A stretch of DNA of 64,000 bases from Ceratotherium simum simum (GCF_000283155.1 NW_004454156.1:40311635-40375634); one strand, 5' to 3'. Positions 35,105-48,184 are shown, counted from the first letter of the stretch. Numbers and translations are program-made. The notes: a model not told the origin generated them from the letters alone.

Positions 35105-35370
35105 TGAGAGACTTTTTGGCATAGTGGATACAGCATTAAGTTCTAGGACCAAGCTGATCTAGGTTCACATCTTGGGTCTGCTTATCAGTAACTCTGCACC
35201 CTTGGGAGACAAGCTTCCTGGGTTTCACGTTGCAATTCTGTACCATGGGAGTATTCACATCTACTGAACAGATCAGGGTTGTGGTGGAGTTTAGAGATAA
35301 TTTATGCAAAATGCCTACCACAGTGCCTGACAAAAGTAAGCACTCACTAAATGACAGAAGTCATTGTTAC
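35105..35370 (+). repeat. MIR SINE, near full length
   Basis: Starts 'ggcatagtggatacagcatt' (tRNA-derived head), has 'tctaggttcacatcttggg' and ends 'cagtgcctgacaaaagtaag'. All main MIR blocks are present. Confidence 0.9.
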
Positions 35371-37014
35371 TTCCTGCAATAAGGTATTCTTTTATTAAGA
35401 ATAATTTATAAGATAACGAGCCACAGAAAATGGACTGTGATCAAAATAGGATGGATGGTTAGACCACTAAAACAACCTGAACAAGGAGTAAAAAGGCAAA
35501 GTTGAAAGTAAAAAGGAAATTTTCCTTTGGAAAATAAAATTATTTTGCCCCTAACACAGGCTCTTTATTCTCATCACTAATGGAACAGTGTGAACATTTA
35601 CTAGCAATGTACCTCTCCTCCTTCACTTCCTTTCTTTGCCATATTTCCCCTCTCTTCAGGTCCTTCTGAATGCCATAAAACAGTTAAAGTGAGGAGCCTC
35701 AGAACAGTGAGTTAAAAGGAGAGAGAGGCTGGCACATGTGGAGTTACCCCATTCAGCACAGTGGCCGAATGTCTAGTCTTGTCCCACATAATGAAGACAC
35801 TCTGGAGCAGGTTGCCTACAGGGATTGTGGGATCTCTGTCTGTGAATTGTCCAAAGGCAAAAGAGAGAGAATATCTCCTTTAAAAAAAAGTTTCAACAGT
35901 CATCTACATCAAGGCAGAGAGCCAGACCAGACGATCTCTTAAAGTCTTCCTCAGTTTAGGATTCAATGTTAATTTTCTTCTAAAAACTTTTAAAGGACAA
36001 GTGACTTGTTCATGCTAAGTACATTTTTAGTAGATTACAGACTAATGAAATCATTTGCAGATTTAAAATTAAGTTTTCACAGTAAAAACTGATCGACAAT
36101 GAAAGGTCTTTCTGTATATGGCTAAACAAAAACTTCAAACATTAAATAAAAGCCATTTGAAAACTGAAGTCTGAAGTACTTTGAGTGAGGAAAAAAAGGC
36201 ATGGAACACAAAACCATAGCATATAAAGCCAAGGAAAGTCTGCTCTCTTCCAAAACGAATATGATTTAGAGAGTAGTACCAACCAAGGAAAGGAAAGTTT
36301 TCAAATGACACAGGAAGAATGTGACCCTGAATGTGTTTCTTGGGACTGAGTCACTTAGAACGGCACAAATGGAGTACATGTCAAAATGTTAACAGTTTAC
36401 TTCATTAATAATCCACATTGCCCTTCCCAAGTGGAATTGATCTCAATTTTATATATTAAATGAGCCAACATATGAATTTATTTTCATCAGAATTTAGTTA
36501 AAAGTGATAGCAATTTTGTACTTTCACATTCTACTTAAATTATTATCAACATTAAAATAGAGTTAAAAAAACCATATAAAGCAGTGAATTTATACCCGTA
36601 TGATGCAATTCTAGATAAAAATGACAAAAGGACAGGAATAGAAGTTAGGGATTAAGACAAACAAACAAAAGCAGCTATGATTCCCTTTACCCCTAAATTC
36701 TGCCTTGCAACTTTGGAATGTGGAAAAGAGAGGCAAAAGAAGAAGCTAGGCAAAAGATACACAGAGAACGGGAGAAATGAAAAAGAAAAATAAGAGATAA
36801 GAGGGAAAAAGTATTAGAGAACATCAACTTAGCCCCAAAATAAAGTTGTCAGAACCGGCTTCTCTTTTTTCAGTCCTTAGACCTAGCAGTGGGAAACACT
36901 CCACCTTCTGCAATATTCCTACGGAAAACTTACATAGTAAATCAAGGGTAGGCAGTTAAAAAAAAAAAGAAAAGCAACGCTTCTTCAACATTTTAGATAT
37001 AGACTCTTGTTTCA

Positions 37015-37115
37015 TGATCCAAAAGACTCAACAGCAAATGACAGAGCTGGGAGTCAAACTCAGGTCTACCTAACGCCAAACTCCATGCTCTTTAAATCAT
37101 ACCAAATGTCTCCTA
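37015..37115 (-). repeat. MIR SINE fragment, minus orientation
   Basis: Shows 'agctgggagtcaaactcagg' and 'actccatgctctttaaatca', the reversed MIR core. Confidence 0.7.
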
Positions 37116-38149
37116 GATATCCCTTTGGTCAGGTTGCCAGAATAATTTTAGGCAAATGGATCTTTCAGTGAGGAAGGACCATCACACTCAACTCATTTGC
37201 TGGAAATCCACATTGCAAATCATTATCTACTTAGTGTAGAAAGCCCACTGGGGACATTCTCTCAGTACTGAACGTCCTCATTTGTGTGGCTTTTTCCCCC
37301 TAAATGAAGAATTCATTAATTATCAGAAACTGTGGCTGTTTCTGTAAATTGGTTCTCTAAAAAAAGATAGGAGCAACATCAAGAAAATAAGTGAAACTTC
37401 AGGCATAAGATTTAGAGAACATGTAAGTTTGAGAGACAAAGGAAGTCCAAATAAGAGATAATCAATTATTACGACGATGGAAGAACAGATAGTATAAGAA
37501 AGACATATGGAGTGGTGATTCCAAGATGACAGATTCTAGATTTTTCAGAGAGGTTTAAAAAGCAGTTGAGAGTATCAATCAAATCAATATATGTTTAAGA
37601 AGAGTAAATAAAAATTATACAATCAAAGCAAATGAAAAATTCCTTGCAGAATAAAGTATAAAAAACAACTATAAAAATCTTCAGTTATAGAAGGCAAAGG
37701 AAGATGACAGAGAAAAATATCACTTGCTTTCTTGGCAGAAACGTGATGAATAAGTGTAAAAAAAAAAAAAACTCGAAACAAGTTACCTCTGCCTTTCAAA
37801 AAAATATTTATTAGAGGTCAGTAATCCAGAGTTAACGCTATATTAAAAAACTAAAAATACAAACTATAATTGAGAAGGAAGTAACAGAAAGATGTAAATC
37901 TGGATTTACTCAAATCAACAGGTTCTGAAAAATAGACTTTATAGACCAAAGCATGCAAGTATCAATACAGATTCATGTCGCTGAGAACTATTATAATATA
38001 AAAGTAGTGACTGAGAAGAAAAGGGAAAATACGGTGTCCTAGTGAGTATAAATTTCTCTTTCACAAATCAGCCATCAATCATTTCTCCACTTTAGCTTTT
38101 TTTAAAGTGAAATTTGAAAACTTCCAGTATAAGAAAAACTACAACAGGG

Positions 38150-38151
<2 letters not shown>

Positions 38152-38192
<41 letters not shown>
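38152..38192. repeat. (AG)n microsatellite
   Basis: About 20 uninterrupted AG units (41 bp). It is probably polymorphic in length. Confidence 0.97.
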
Positions 38193-38194
<2 letters not shown>

Positions 38195-38219
38195 ACAACA
38201 AAAGTTGTGGCTATTAATA

Positions 38220-38273
38220 AAATTCTCATTTAAGGAATTTACCCTGAAATTCTCATTTAAGGAATTTACCCTA
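38220..38273. repeat. 27-bp perfect tandem duplication
   Basis: The unit beginning aaattctcatttaaggaatt occurs at 38220-38246 and again at 38247-38273 without difference, apart from the last base in the flank (g versus a). Confidence 0.9.
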
Positions 38274-38455
38274 AAAAATAACAACTGCACTGACTTTTTT
38301 AGGATTTGAAACATTTATTATTTTTTAAAGATATCTTATTTTCTCCTTACCTGAGCAAAAAAGAGCCCATTTTAGTTTATCACCTCTTAAAAGATTTTTT
38401 TTTAAGTAAGTAATCCAACTGGAGAAGGCAAATGACAACTGGGCTTATCATTTGA

Positions 38456-38700
38456 GGGGCCGGCCCTGCTAGCATAGCAGTTAAGTTGACGCACTCTGCT
38501 TTAGCAGCCCAGGGTTCGCAGGTTCAGATCCTGGGTGCAGACCTACACACCACTTATCAAGCCATGTGGCAGCGTCCCATATAAAGTAGAGGAAGATGGG
38601 CACGGATGTTAGCTCAAGGCCAATCTTCCTCAGCAAAAAAGGGATGACTGGCAACGGATCTTAGCTCAGGGCTGATCTTCCCCAAAAAAGAAAGAAAAAA
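38456..38700 (+). mobile_element. Older ERE-family SINE
   Basis: Starts ggggccggccctgctagcat, has 'ggttcagatcctgggtgcag', and a tail with two 'ttagctca' units ('ggatgttagctcaaggccaa', 'ggatcttagctcagggctga') and an A-rich end. It differs from the young copies in the head and middle, so it is an older subfamily. No clear target duplication. Confidence 0.9.
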
Positions 38701-38889
38701 GACAAAAACCAGAATTGATACAAAAGCTTTCTCAGACTTGCAAGCTTGCTGGAAAAGCAAATTATAGCACTATGTTCTAGAATTCAGTAAGAGTTCTTTT
38801 AAAGTCTAATGTCTCACAATTAAAACAGTAATCACAAGGAAATAGATACGCTACATTAACCTGCAAAGGAATGATGAAACGTCACTTAC

Positions 38890-38992
38890 ACGGCTTCTTG
38901 GGGCACTTCAGGCATTTGTTAAAGCCCCAGGAGGTACCCACGGTTCCACAGCAGTCCTCCTGCTTTGAAAGGCCAGGGAGCGCTTTGCCACA
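38890..38992 (-). CDS. LTBP1: LTBP1 exon: core of first 8-Cys (hybrid) domain
   Basis: This 103-nt exon starts on a codon boundary (acceptor cattgcag) and ends in phase 1 before a perfect gtaagt, after a non-G last base (T). It encodes [19 protein letters not shown], then [15 protein letters not shown]. It gives five cysteines of the first 8-Cys module: the initial C, the CC pair, and those in NKC and LKC. The exon before supplies GRC and the exon after supplies MEC and TFC, making eight. This module is the hybrid-type domain of LTBPs. Human LTBP1 as I recall it has NKCQKCP, so Gln is replaced by Leu between the two cysteines here. Length is not a multiple of three, so skipping alone would shift the frame. 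Confidence 0.97.
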
Positions 38993-39869
38993 CTGCAATG
39001 ATGAGGTAGGAAATACGAAGGTTAACTGAGCGCACAATGCCCAGCTCCGGAGCACTGCTGGGCTTCACAGTCACATTATTAACGAGCTCCTTTGTTATCG
39101 ACACAATTAGAGAGGAAAAACAAAACTTCTAAAACTTGGAAACAAAACATCAGAACAGAATCAATATGACACTAAAACGAACAAGCATATTCTAAGAGCT
39201 TCTTGGCAATTTTAGAGCCTTATGAAAATCTGTCACTGCTCAAAGCACTTTATAAAACTTAAGTTTTCAATGGCTTTTTTTTCTTAATAAGAACTTCAAC
39301 ACTTAAAAGAGCAATATAAACTTTCTGAATCTCTGCCGTGGATCATCAGGGAACAGAATTATAAGAGGGTGGCATGTGTGTAAACCCTGAGAATGTGGCA
39401 CAGGTCCCATCTACAAGTGGCTTTCAGTCTCCCTATAACACCAAGGCCTGGGCAGGAACAGGACAGGAAAGGACAGTACAAGAAATGATCATCGGCTGAG
39501 CCAGATCAGCTCTGGCAGAAAGGAGGGCTCCAGGCAGCCAAGCGGTCTGACCCAGGAAGGTCAGCCAAGCTGAGAAGGCGCGCGCTGGCAAGTTTAAGCA
39601 AGGCCAGCAGACAGAAGAGCCAAGCTTAGAGGCTGTTGGAGCAACATGAGTTAATCAATCAAACGTAAAGACTCATCTCATCTCCTGATTAATCACAAGA
39701 GGTCAGAAGAAGCTGAGAGGCAGGGGCCTGAAGTTAGACCAACTCAATAGGGTTGGGAAAGGTCTAGGAAAACAGATCCTGCTCTGTGTACAGACCCCAA
39801 GGCCAGTCGTGCAGGGAGGGCCACCTGACTCTCCATCCCCACTCTGTAGGTTAAGCCCAGCCTCCAGAT

Positions 39870-40445
39870 CTAAGAGGTCATTCTGCCTTCCTCTACCTCA
39901 ACCTCTACAAAATCCTCCCAACGGTTTCCAGAGCCATCTTTCCAAAGACTAATCTGATCACATTACTACTCTGATTAAAACCTTCAGTGACTCTCCACTG
40001 TCTGAAGACTGCAAACTCCCCAGCATGATAATTAATGTCTTTCCTATTCCTGCCTTAGACAATATTTTTTACTTTCTTTCTGTCCCCTCCACCTCGGTAC
40101 ATCCATCTTTCCGATACGCCAAGGGACCCCTTATTTTCTGAACAAACTATGTCTTTCCAAAAGCTCTTTCTTCTCTCTGGAATAACCCTCCTTTTTCCTT
40201 TGCCCAGATTAACTTTCTTTATCCCGTAAGCCCCAGCTCTGAAGAATTGTCACTGCGAAGCCTCATGTCTCCTTAGCTTCAGTGAGTTCTTTCCTCCTCT
40301 TTGCTGCACAGCACTTTCTACACAGTGCCACTGCCTCTGCTATGCATTTTAATTAAATACAAATGTATCTTATTTCTCTTTATATCCCACTACACAGTAT
40401 ACATGGCAAACGCTGGATGAATGCTGAATGAATGAAGGAAGGAAG
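39870..40445 (+). repeat. L2 LINE 3' region
   Basis: A long L2 piece: 'aatctgatcacattactact', 'aaaccttcagtgactctcca', 'tctctctggaataaccctcc', 'cccagctctgaagaattgtc' and the end 'gatgaatgctgaatgaatga'. These follow the consensus order on the plus strand. Confidence 0.9.
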
Positions 40446-41635
40446 GAACAAACAAACTAGTTGCAGTCCACCCAGGCGAGCAGTGGCTCTGTGAAAACCA
40501 ACGGAAATCAGCAGACACGCCCAGGCCAGCTGGCGGAATACAATGACACCACTGGGCAGGTGGTGACCCTTAGAAGAGCAGCAGACAGTAGATACCAGTC
40601 ACCTGGCAGGCCTCCAGGGACAGTACTTCTTTCCAGCTGGGTCCAGGCATGCAACATTCTGAATGCGGCTCTAAGTAACTACATGTCCAAATTGTAAAAC
40701 AAAACGAGAGAAGGTCCAGTACAGTTAATGAAGTTTAGTTACATCATAGCTTTGAAGTCCTTAGGTTTTTAAGGCTTTTAATAATTTTGACAGGATGTTG
40801 TGTGCTCTCCAAAAATAGCATATGATGAGATGGGGAGATGAGAGAGGATGAGACAGGGAGGGAGGGTGAACACACGAACAAATGAGAACCTGAGAGAAGA
40901 AAGGCACGTACTGCCTGGATTCAGGTAGTTCCCAGACTCCTCCAGCTTAATCACAGAAGGCTTAAATCTGAAATATGAAGCACGGAAGAAGGAACAACGC
41001 TCTAGGCATAAGACTGGAAACAAAATGATTATGTTAAGAACACAGAGGGCTCCACTGTTGCAATCTGCTGCCAAAACGTGCTTAATGTTTATTTCCAGTT
41101 TTATCAATCAGATTTATGTAAGACACCAGTGCACATCATATGTAGATCATTTTTGTACCAGACTCTTTAGGTTCTTCTCTTAAGCAAAACTCTCAACACT
41201 CACTGATTTTATATGCTCAAAATTTTAGTAGCAGTTAAAATCCAATTTTCACCTTGGATTTCTAGAATGTTTTATTTGGTAGGGAAAAAATAAATCATTT
41301 CTCTCTACCAGGTCTCAAAAAAGGTACAAGGTTTTCATTACAGTATTCAGACTGCTTTATCCCATGGCTTTGTTTTTGCAGGTCCACAGCCAAGAGCAGC
41401 GCAAGCCATCCAAATAGATTAAATAAATGGTGGCGTAGGTGGTACCACAACACTGTGTGTTCTTCTCAAAACTGGGTCTGTACAGCATGAGAATAGACTG
41501 CAAGGCATGAAGTTAGGCTTATAACAAGGCACAAAGTTTCATGTATGCCCCTTTAGTTATTTAACTATGAAGAGACTTCAATGTATAGCCAGAAACTCCA
41601 CCAGAGAGATCCTTGTGGCGATATGCAGGGCTCTC

Positions 41636-41675
41636 TCACAAGAGTCAACCCAAAATCACAAGAGTCAACCCAAAA
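41636..41675. repeat. 20-bp perfect tandem duplication
   Basis: The unit tcacaagagtcaacccaaaa occurs twice in a row without a mismatch. Confidence 0.95.
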
Positions 41676-43251
41676 ACACTAAGTCTTACCTGTGTGTAGA
41701 AGTATCTAGAGGAAAGGAAGGTAGAAAAAGGATTTTCTCTTCTCCACACCAAAAGGCCATATTGGAGAGAACCACATAGAATAGGATGTTACAATTCGGC
41801 AGGTCCTTCTCTCAGACTGGTAGATTCTGCTTCTCCATAAGACATAATCACATGGACATAGACCAATTTTGCCTAACCACACTTTCATGCCCAGACTGAG
41901 GTGATTTTTACAAGTTAAAGACACAAATGGAATTTCTCCTATGTGAATCATTCACCACATTCTCAGAGAAAGCCTGTCTCATTTCAAGCCATATCTTATG
42001 TATAAGCCATCTAGGAGAAATGTGCTAAATTTACAACCCAATATTGAGCTATTTCAAGTCAGAAGGAAAAATCTATCCTGTCAAATGAGCAATGTGCTAT
42101 ATAGCTCCTCAATAAGTTCATACAACCTCGGGCTGCAGATTAGGGGACACTATAATCCCATACATCCATGCTAGGATTCCCTAAATTCTTGACCCACCTA
42201 GAGCAGTGCAAACAGAACAATGAAGATTCTGGCAACAAGGTCCTGTGAATATCAACTGAAGAAGGCAGAGATAAGACGACTATGTGTAGCTATGATGGCA
42301 GAGTTCAGATATGATAAACAAGCTTGTTGCCTGAAGCTAGTTGCAAGATGAAGGTATTAGCAGGACTAACAGCTGCAAATCATAGGAAGAGAGGATTCAA
42401 CTCATAAAGCAAAAGACCTTTACAACAGTTAATGCTCCTCAACAGTGGAAGATGCTGCCGTCTTCACTAGGAATAGAGGCTAGAGGACCATCTCTCAGGA
42501 ATGCCCAGGATATGAAGTAGACAACTCATGATTTCTGCCAAGTCTAGGATTCTGTGTTCAATATAAACGGATAGGCTGCATTTCTCAATTTAGGAAATGC
42601 AAATTACTGCACACTAGAGCCAATCTCAAGTACTTCTGTTGCTCTCACATCTATAATAGGACCATGTCTGGGCAAATGCTTCCTAACCATCTCCTGTGGC
42701 TTATCTCTTCTGTTTTATCAACGTCTCCAGAGATGCTCACCCCAGTCTGAGCCTCCTCCTACAGGATTTATGCAAACGAAATGGAAAAGAGAAAACAAAT
42801 AGAGCTACTCCCAGTCCTAATTCACCAGTGCACTGACCAACATTCTTAGAAGACTCATTGACCCTTCCTATCTTTATTAGCACTAGGCCTCAGTAGGTAA
42901 GGCTATTTAAAAATCATTACAATTACTCCATGAATGTTTATGTTATCACTTTTACAACAAAAAATTATTACGAGCAATAGTGTGAAAACTTTTAATTTTT
43001 AAACATTGTCAAGAATTAACAGATTGCAGGATAATGTACTTTTCTAAATCTTGGCCTAATTGAGAATACTTATCTGCAGACTTCAACCTCAGTTTTGATG
43101 TAATATGGCACTTTCCTGACACTCCAAGTGAAGCTGTGATCACAGTTTTATTAGGTCTCCCTATAAGTATATGATCTAGAATGATAGTTCAAAACTTATC
43201 ATTTGGCAACCAAGGCTTACACATTTTTTGTCAATTAAAAATTCACCTCTG

Positions 43252-44978
43252 AAGAGCTGTACACGGAAAACTATAAAACATTGCTGAAAGAAATTGAAGA
43301 AGACACAAAGAAATGGAAAGATATTCCGTGCTCTTGGATTGGAAGAATTAACATAGTTAAGATGTCCATACTTCCTAAAGCCATCTATAGATTCAATGCA
43401 ATCCCTATCAAAGTTCCAACAACATTTTTCACAGAAATAGAACAAAGAATCCTAAAATTTATATGGAACAACAAAAGACCCCCGAATAGCTAAAGGAATC
43501 CTGAGAAAAAAGAACAAAGCTGGAGGTATCACACTCTCTCATTTCAAAATAGTAACCAAAACATCATGGTACTGGCACAAAAACAGACAAACAGATCAAT
43601 GGAATAGAATTGAAAGCCCAGAAATAAACCCACACATCTATGGACAGCTAATCTTTGACAAAGGAGCCCAGAACACACAATGGAGAAAGAAAGTCTCTTC
43701 AACAAATGGTGTTGGGAAAACTGGATAGCCACATGGACAAAAATGAAAGTAGACCCTTACCTTACACCATACACAAAAATTAACTCCAAATGGATTAAAG
43801 ACTTGAGTGTAAGACCTGAAACTATGAAACTTCCAGAAGAAAACATAGGCAGTACGCCTATGTTCGACATCGGTCTCAGCAACATATTTTCAAGCACCAT
43901 GTCTGACCGGGCAAGAGAAACAATAGAAAAAATAAACAAATGGGACTACATCAAACTAAAAAGCTTCTGCACAGCAAAGGAAATCATCAACAAAACAAAA
44001 AGACAACCTAACAATTGGGAGAAGATATTTGCAAACCATACATCTGATAAGGAGTTAATCTCCAAAATATATAAAGAACTCATGCATCTCAACGACAAAA
44101 AAACTACCAACCCAATTAAAAAATGGGCAAAAGACCTGAACAGACATTTCTCCAAAGAAGATATACAGATGGCCAACAGACACATGAAAAGATGTTCAAA
44201 ATAATTAACTATCAGGGAAATGCAAATCAAAACTACAATGAGATACCACCTCACGCCCGTCAGAATGGCCATAATTAACAAGACAGGAAACACCATGTGT
44301 TGGAGAGGATGTGGAGAGAAGGGAGCTCTCATACACTGCTGGTGGGAGTGCAAACTGGTGCAGCCACTATGGAAAACAGTGTGGAGATTCCTCAAAAAAT
44401 CAAGGCTAGAACTATCATATGATCCAGCTATTCCACTGCTGGGTATTTATCCAAAGAACTTGAAAACACCACTGCATAAAGATACATGCACCCCTGTGTT
44501 CATTGCAGCGTTATTCACAATAGCCAAGACTTGGAAGCAACCTGAGTGCCCATCAAGGGACGAATGGATAAAGAAGATGTGGTATATATACACAATGCAA
44601 CACTACTCAGCCATAAGAAATGACGAAATCCAGCCATTTGTGACAACATGGATGGACATTGAGGGTATAATGCAAAGTGAAATAAGTCAGAGGGAGAAGG
44701 TCAAATACTGTATGATTTCCTTCATTAAGTAGTAGATAATAACAACAACAAACAAACACATAGAGACAGAGATTGGATTGGTGGTTACCAAAGGGGAAGG
44801 GGTGAAGTTGGAGGGCGAAAGGGATAATTTGGCACATGTGTGTGGTGATGGGTTGTAATTAGTATTGGGGTGGTGAACATGATGTAATCTATGCAGAAAT
44901 AGAAGTATAATGATGTACACCTGAAATTTATACAATGTTATAAACCAATGTTACTGCAGTAAACAAACAATTTTAAAA
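43252..44978 (+). mobile_element. 5'-truncated L1 (ORF2 C-terminal part), broken
   Basis: A 1.7-kb L1 insertion on the plus strand, antisense to LTBP1. It carries the C-terminal part of ORF2 in several frames: an RT-thumb-like part at 43260-43490 (ending FIWNNKRP), a middle part at 43680-44204 and the cysteine-containing end at 44220-44732 (ENGKALIHCW-type region, ...[15 protein letters not shown]). An extra C near 43485 breaks the first frame; other shifts occur near 43690 and 44205. It ends in a short A-rich tail. The 15-bp target-site duplication aaaaattcacctctg is perfect at 43237-43251 and 44979-44993. It lacks ORF1, the endonuclease and most of the RT, so it is dead. Confidence 0.95.
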
Positions 44979-45164
44979 AAAAATTCACCTCTGGAGTTAC
45001 TTCAGAGATGAACAATAACTTGAAGAGGTTGTGATAAATATTGGAGTGTGGTTTCATGAGATTCAATTTTCATACCTTAAAATCACTGGTACCCATGATA
45101 TCCTCATTTCAAGAATGTTTCCCGCACTATGCCAGGTTCTGGGGAAGGAAGACCCAGCCTTAGG

Positions 45165-45320
45165 GAAAAGAAAAGAGTGCTGGATTGGAACCATTAGACC
45201 TGGATCTAAATCCCAGCTCTCTCAGATGAGCAGTGAAATGTTCAATAAATCGTCCAGCCTACTCTTGGCTAGTAAGGGACAATGGGACAAAAAGCCCAAC
45301 TTCAAAGGACTGCGGTAAGA
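45165..45320 (+). repeat. MIR SINE
   Basis: Shows 'agagtgctggattggaacca', 'gacctggatctaaatcccag' and a 3' 'gcggtaagattaaatgaagc', in MIR order. Confidence 0.8.
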
Positions 45321-45558
45321 TTAAATGAAGCAGGTCCAAGCAGGGCTGCCTTTATCCCATTAGTCCCTGTGTGGAGACTAGAAAAAGGTGACCTTTTGGG
45401 ATGTCTTCTGCACCAGGACATAGCATTTGGTAAGAAGAAAATGGGCTGGATCACCATCCGTCCTCCTCAGCTTGAGCCTGTGTGGGTACAATCTATAAAG
45501 TGTTAAAGTACTGGCCAATTGCTAGGCTCTCAGGATACATTTATTAAAAGAGTTCACA

Positions 45559-45769
45559 GGGCCGGCCCCGTGGCTTAGCGGTTGAGTGCGCGCGCTCTGC
45601 TGCTGGCGGCCCGGGTTCGGGTCCCGGGCTCGCACCGAGGCGCCGCTTCTCCGGCCATCCTGGGGCCACGTCCCACGTGCAGCAACTGGAAGGATGTGCA
45701 GCTATGACATACAACTATCTACTGGGGCTTTGGGGGAAAAAATAAATAAATAAAAATTATAAAAAAAAA
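45559..45769 (+). mobile_element. ERE SINE, plus orientation
   Basis: Head gggccggccccgtggctta, box 'gggttcgggtcccgggctcg', body 'acatacaactatctactggg' and an A-rich tail. Target-site duplication aaagagttcaca at 45547-45558 and 45770-45781. Confidence 0.95.
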
Positions 45770-46954
45770 AAAGAGTTCACATATTTCACTAGTAAAAGGA
45801 CTACTCCATGAAGATGGCCACCATGTCAAGGACCCACTAGTCTTACTATTTAAGACATTTAAAAACGATAATATTGAAATATTCTTATGAATTATCCTTA
45901 TCACACATATGTAACTCATTTTATTTTGTTATCAGGAACCAGTATACAATAAAGTATAAAATACTTTGAGTTTGAATAAAGAACGTTTTCCAAAGAGAAT
46001 AAGGCACTGGAGCCAAAGGAACAAATAAACAAAACAAAGTGTTAAAGTAATACAGATTTTTAAAATGCTCCTAGAGATTGCACTTAAGTAAAACATGAAA
46101 GGAGAAAGAAGGCTGATTCATTGCAACTCTTACAAGAGTATGCAGGACTGTGTTTAGGCAAGAGCTGAAATAAGGCAGTGACTCAATGGCTGGACTGGGG
46201 AGAGAGATTCCAATGAGATGGAGCAGCTCTAGCTAAGCCCAAGACTGACTACCAACCGGGAGGGACCCCAGGGCGGGTATGTGGGGAGGGAAGGACAGAG
46301 GAAGGCAGGCCAAATACGAAGGAACAGAGAGGGTGGGTGGGGAAAGTCAGAGAATGAGGTGGAGCTAAGCAATGGAGAATTTTCCAAATTTGGGATTTGA
46401 TTTGTGGTTGGATATCAAAATTAATCAGGGGACAGGGGAAAGGAAGCATCACAGCTCCTTTTCCCCAGAAAAGTTTTGGATTGCTTCCAGTGAAACATTT
46501 GGTATCTTTGAAGTAATGGCAAACACAGAAATATTGATCAAGAGAAGGAGGAAGAGGAAAAGATTAAGTGTTTTTATAAAAGCATAGTTTTCTACATCTG
46601 GTAGTTCCCCTCACTAGTAAAAAAAAAAAAAAATTGAGATGTATATCATTCATGAGGAAAAAGGGAATAAATTATATTTAAGGTCAACATGATCAGTAAT
46701 CAGAGGACCAAAATATGAAATTGGATAATTATTAAAGGCCCATTGTTTATACTTCTCCTCAAAGAGCAGAAAGGAGCTTTTAAGTCCAGCACAAATGATC
46801 TCTTTCCCCAACAAATACTGTCCCTAAGAAGAAAAATCCCAACATAAGGCAAACTCCCAGGCATCTCCATGTCTGGCAGAGTTATCGCTTTAGGAATGTG
46901 AAACTGACCTCTCCACATAATCATATTCCCTGTGGGCCCATTGCAAAGTAGTGT

Positions 46955-47150
46955 AAAGACGACCCATAACTGAGTAAATGGCAAGAACACAGCTTTTGAA
47001 GTTGGACCAACATAGATCCAAATCCTAACTTTACCAATTACCACCTACCTGACCATGGGCAAAACTCTCAACCTCTGTCTATTTCCTCCTCTATAAAATG
47101 GAACTAAAAATGTCTATTTTCACAGAGCTCTCAAGAAAACTGAGACAACA
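46955..47150 (+). repeat. MIR SINE
   Basis: Shows 'gatccaaatcctaactttac', 'cctgaccatgggcaaaactc' and 'ctatttcctcctctataaaa', in MIR order. Confidence 0.85.
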
Positions 47151-47739
47151 CATGTGAGACAGATTCTACATGAGATAGCCAGATGGCCATCACACACTCA
47201 GCTTGCAATCAATATTAGACCCTTCCTCCAGGCCCCTCTTTTAAAAACCTGGACTTACCTAACTAATGACCAAGTAATCTAACAGTTACTCGATATACAA
47301 TGTCCCAGATCGATACAACTTATGGAAAAGAGATGTGTAAAAATAAGTAAGTTAGATCTAGAAATAAAAAAAGAAAAAAGATATTAAGATTTTGCTAAAA
47401 ATGTTCAGATTTTTACAAAAGTGCTCTGGCTTGTAAAGAAATGGTCAGGGAATAAATGCTGCCAAGAGTTTGTAATTTCACGGATTTCATTTTTAACTCT
47501 AATCAAGAAGCACAACATAGCATGTCACTGAATTACAATAATTCAACCAGTTGATATCAATGTGCAAGCAGCAGACGATTTCACTTTGGAAGCATCAAGA
47601 TCCTTCTTGTCATGTGCCATGTCTTGTCACCAGAGGACCAAGACCACGAAGAGCCAAAACAGTGGAGCCCACTCTGCATCTGCTCCCCCCAAGCATGACA
47701 GGTCCCAGAGAATATATCCGTCCTTTCGTGTTCAGCTGG

Positions 47740-48120
47740 TGGTATGGACTGAAAGTTTGTGTGCCCTCCCCCCAAATTCATATGTTGAAGTCCTGACCCT
47801 AATGGGATGGCATTAGAAGTGGGGCCTTTGGGAGATAATTAGGTTTAGATAAGGTCATTAGCGTGCAGCCCTTGTGATAGGGTTAGTGTCTTTATAAGTA
47901 GACGAAGAAAGACCAGAGCACACTCTCTCTTTCTCTGCCGTGTGAGGACCTAGCGAGAAGGTAGCCAACGACAAACCAGGAAGAGAGCCCTACCAGGAAT
48001 TCAATCTGTGGGCATCTTGATCTTAGACTTCCAATCTCTAAAACTATGAGAACATATTTTGGTTGTTTAAGCCACCCAGTCTATGGCATTTTGTTATGGA
48101 AGCCCAAGCCAACTTATACA
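47740..48120 (+). mobile_element. Solo LTR relic, MLT1-like (ERVL-MaLR)
   Basis: Starts tggtatggactgaaagt and ends agccaacttataca. It contains 'aattcatatgttgaagtcct', 'ggggcctttgggagataatt' and 'gatcttagacttccaat', all MLT1 marks. About 380 bp, no internal coding part. Confidence 0.85.
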
Positions 48121-48184
48121 GATAGCTATGGTTTCTTGTGAATCCTCCACTCCCAGAAGAGATGGCCTAAGAGCCAGGATGGAA

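Larger units (their letters stand above)
34428..38889 (-). other. LTBP1: LTBP1 intron, 4.5 kb
   Basis: Contains a small DNA-transposon relic (34781-34898), a near-complete MIR (35105-35370), a reverse MIR tail (37015-37115), an (AG)n run (38152-38192), a tandem duplication (38220-38273) and an ERE (38456-38700). The A-rich stretch 35960-37000 and the stretch 37120-38100 hold nothing I can name; they may be very old L1. Confidence 0.85.

Noticed and set aside
43281..44732. Three ORFs of 70-174 residues as host genes
   Set aside because: They are fragments of L1 ORF2 in shifted frames inside one insertion with a target duplication.
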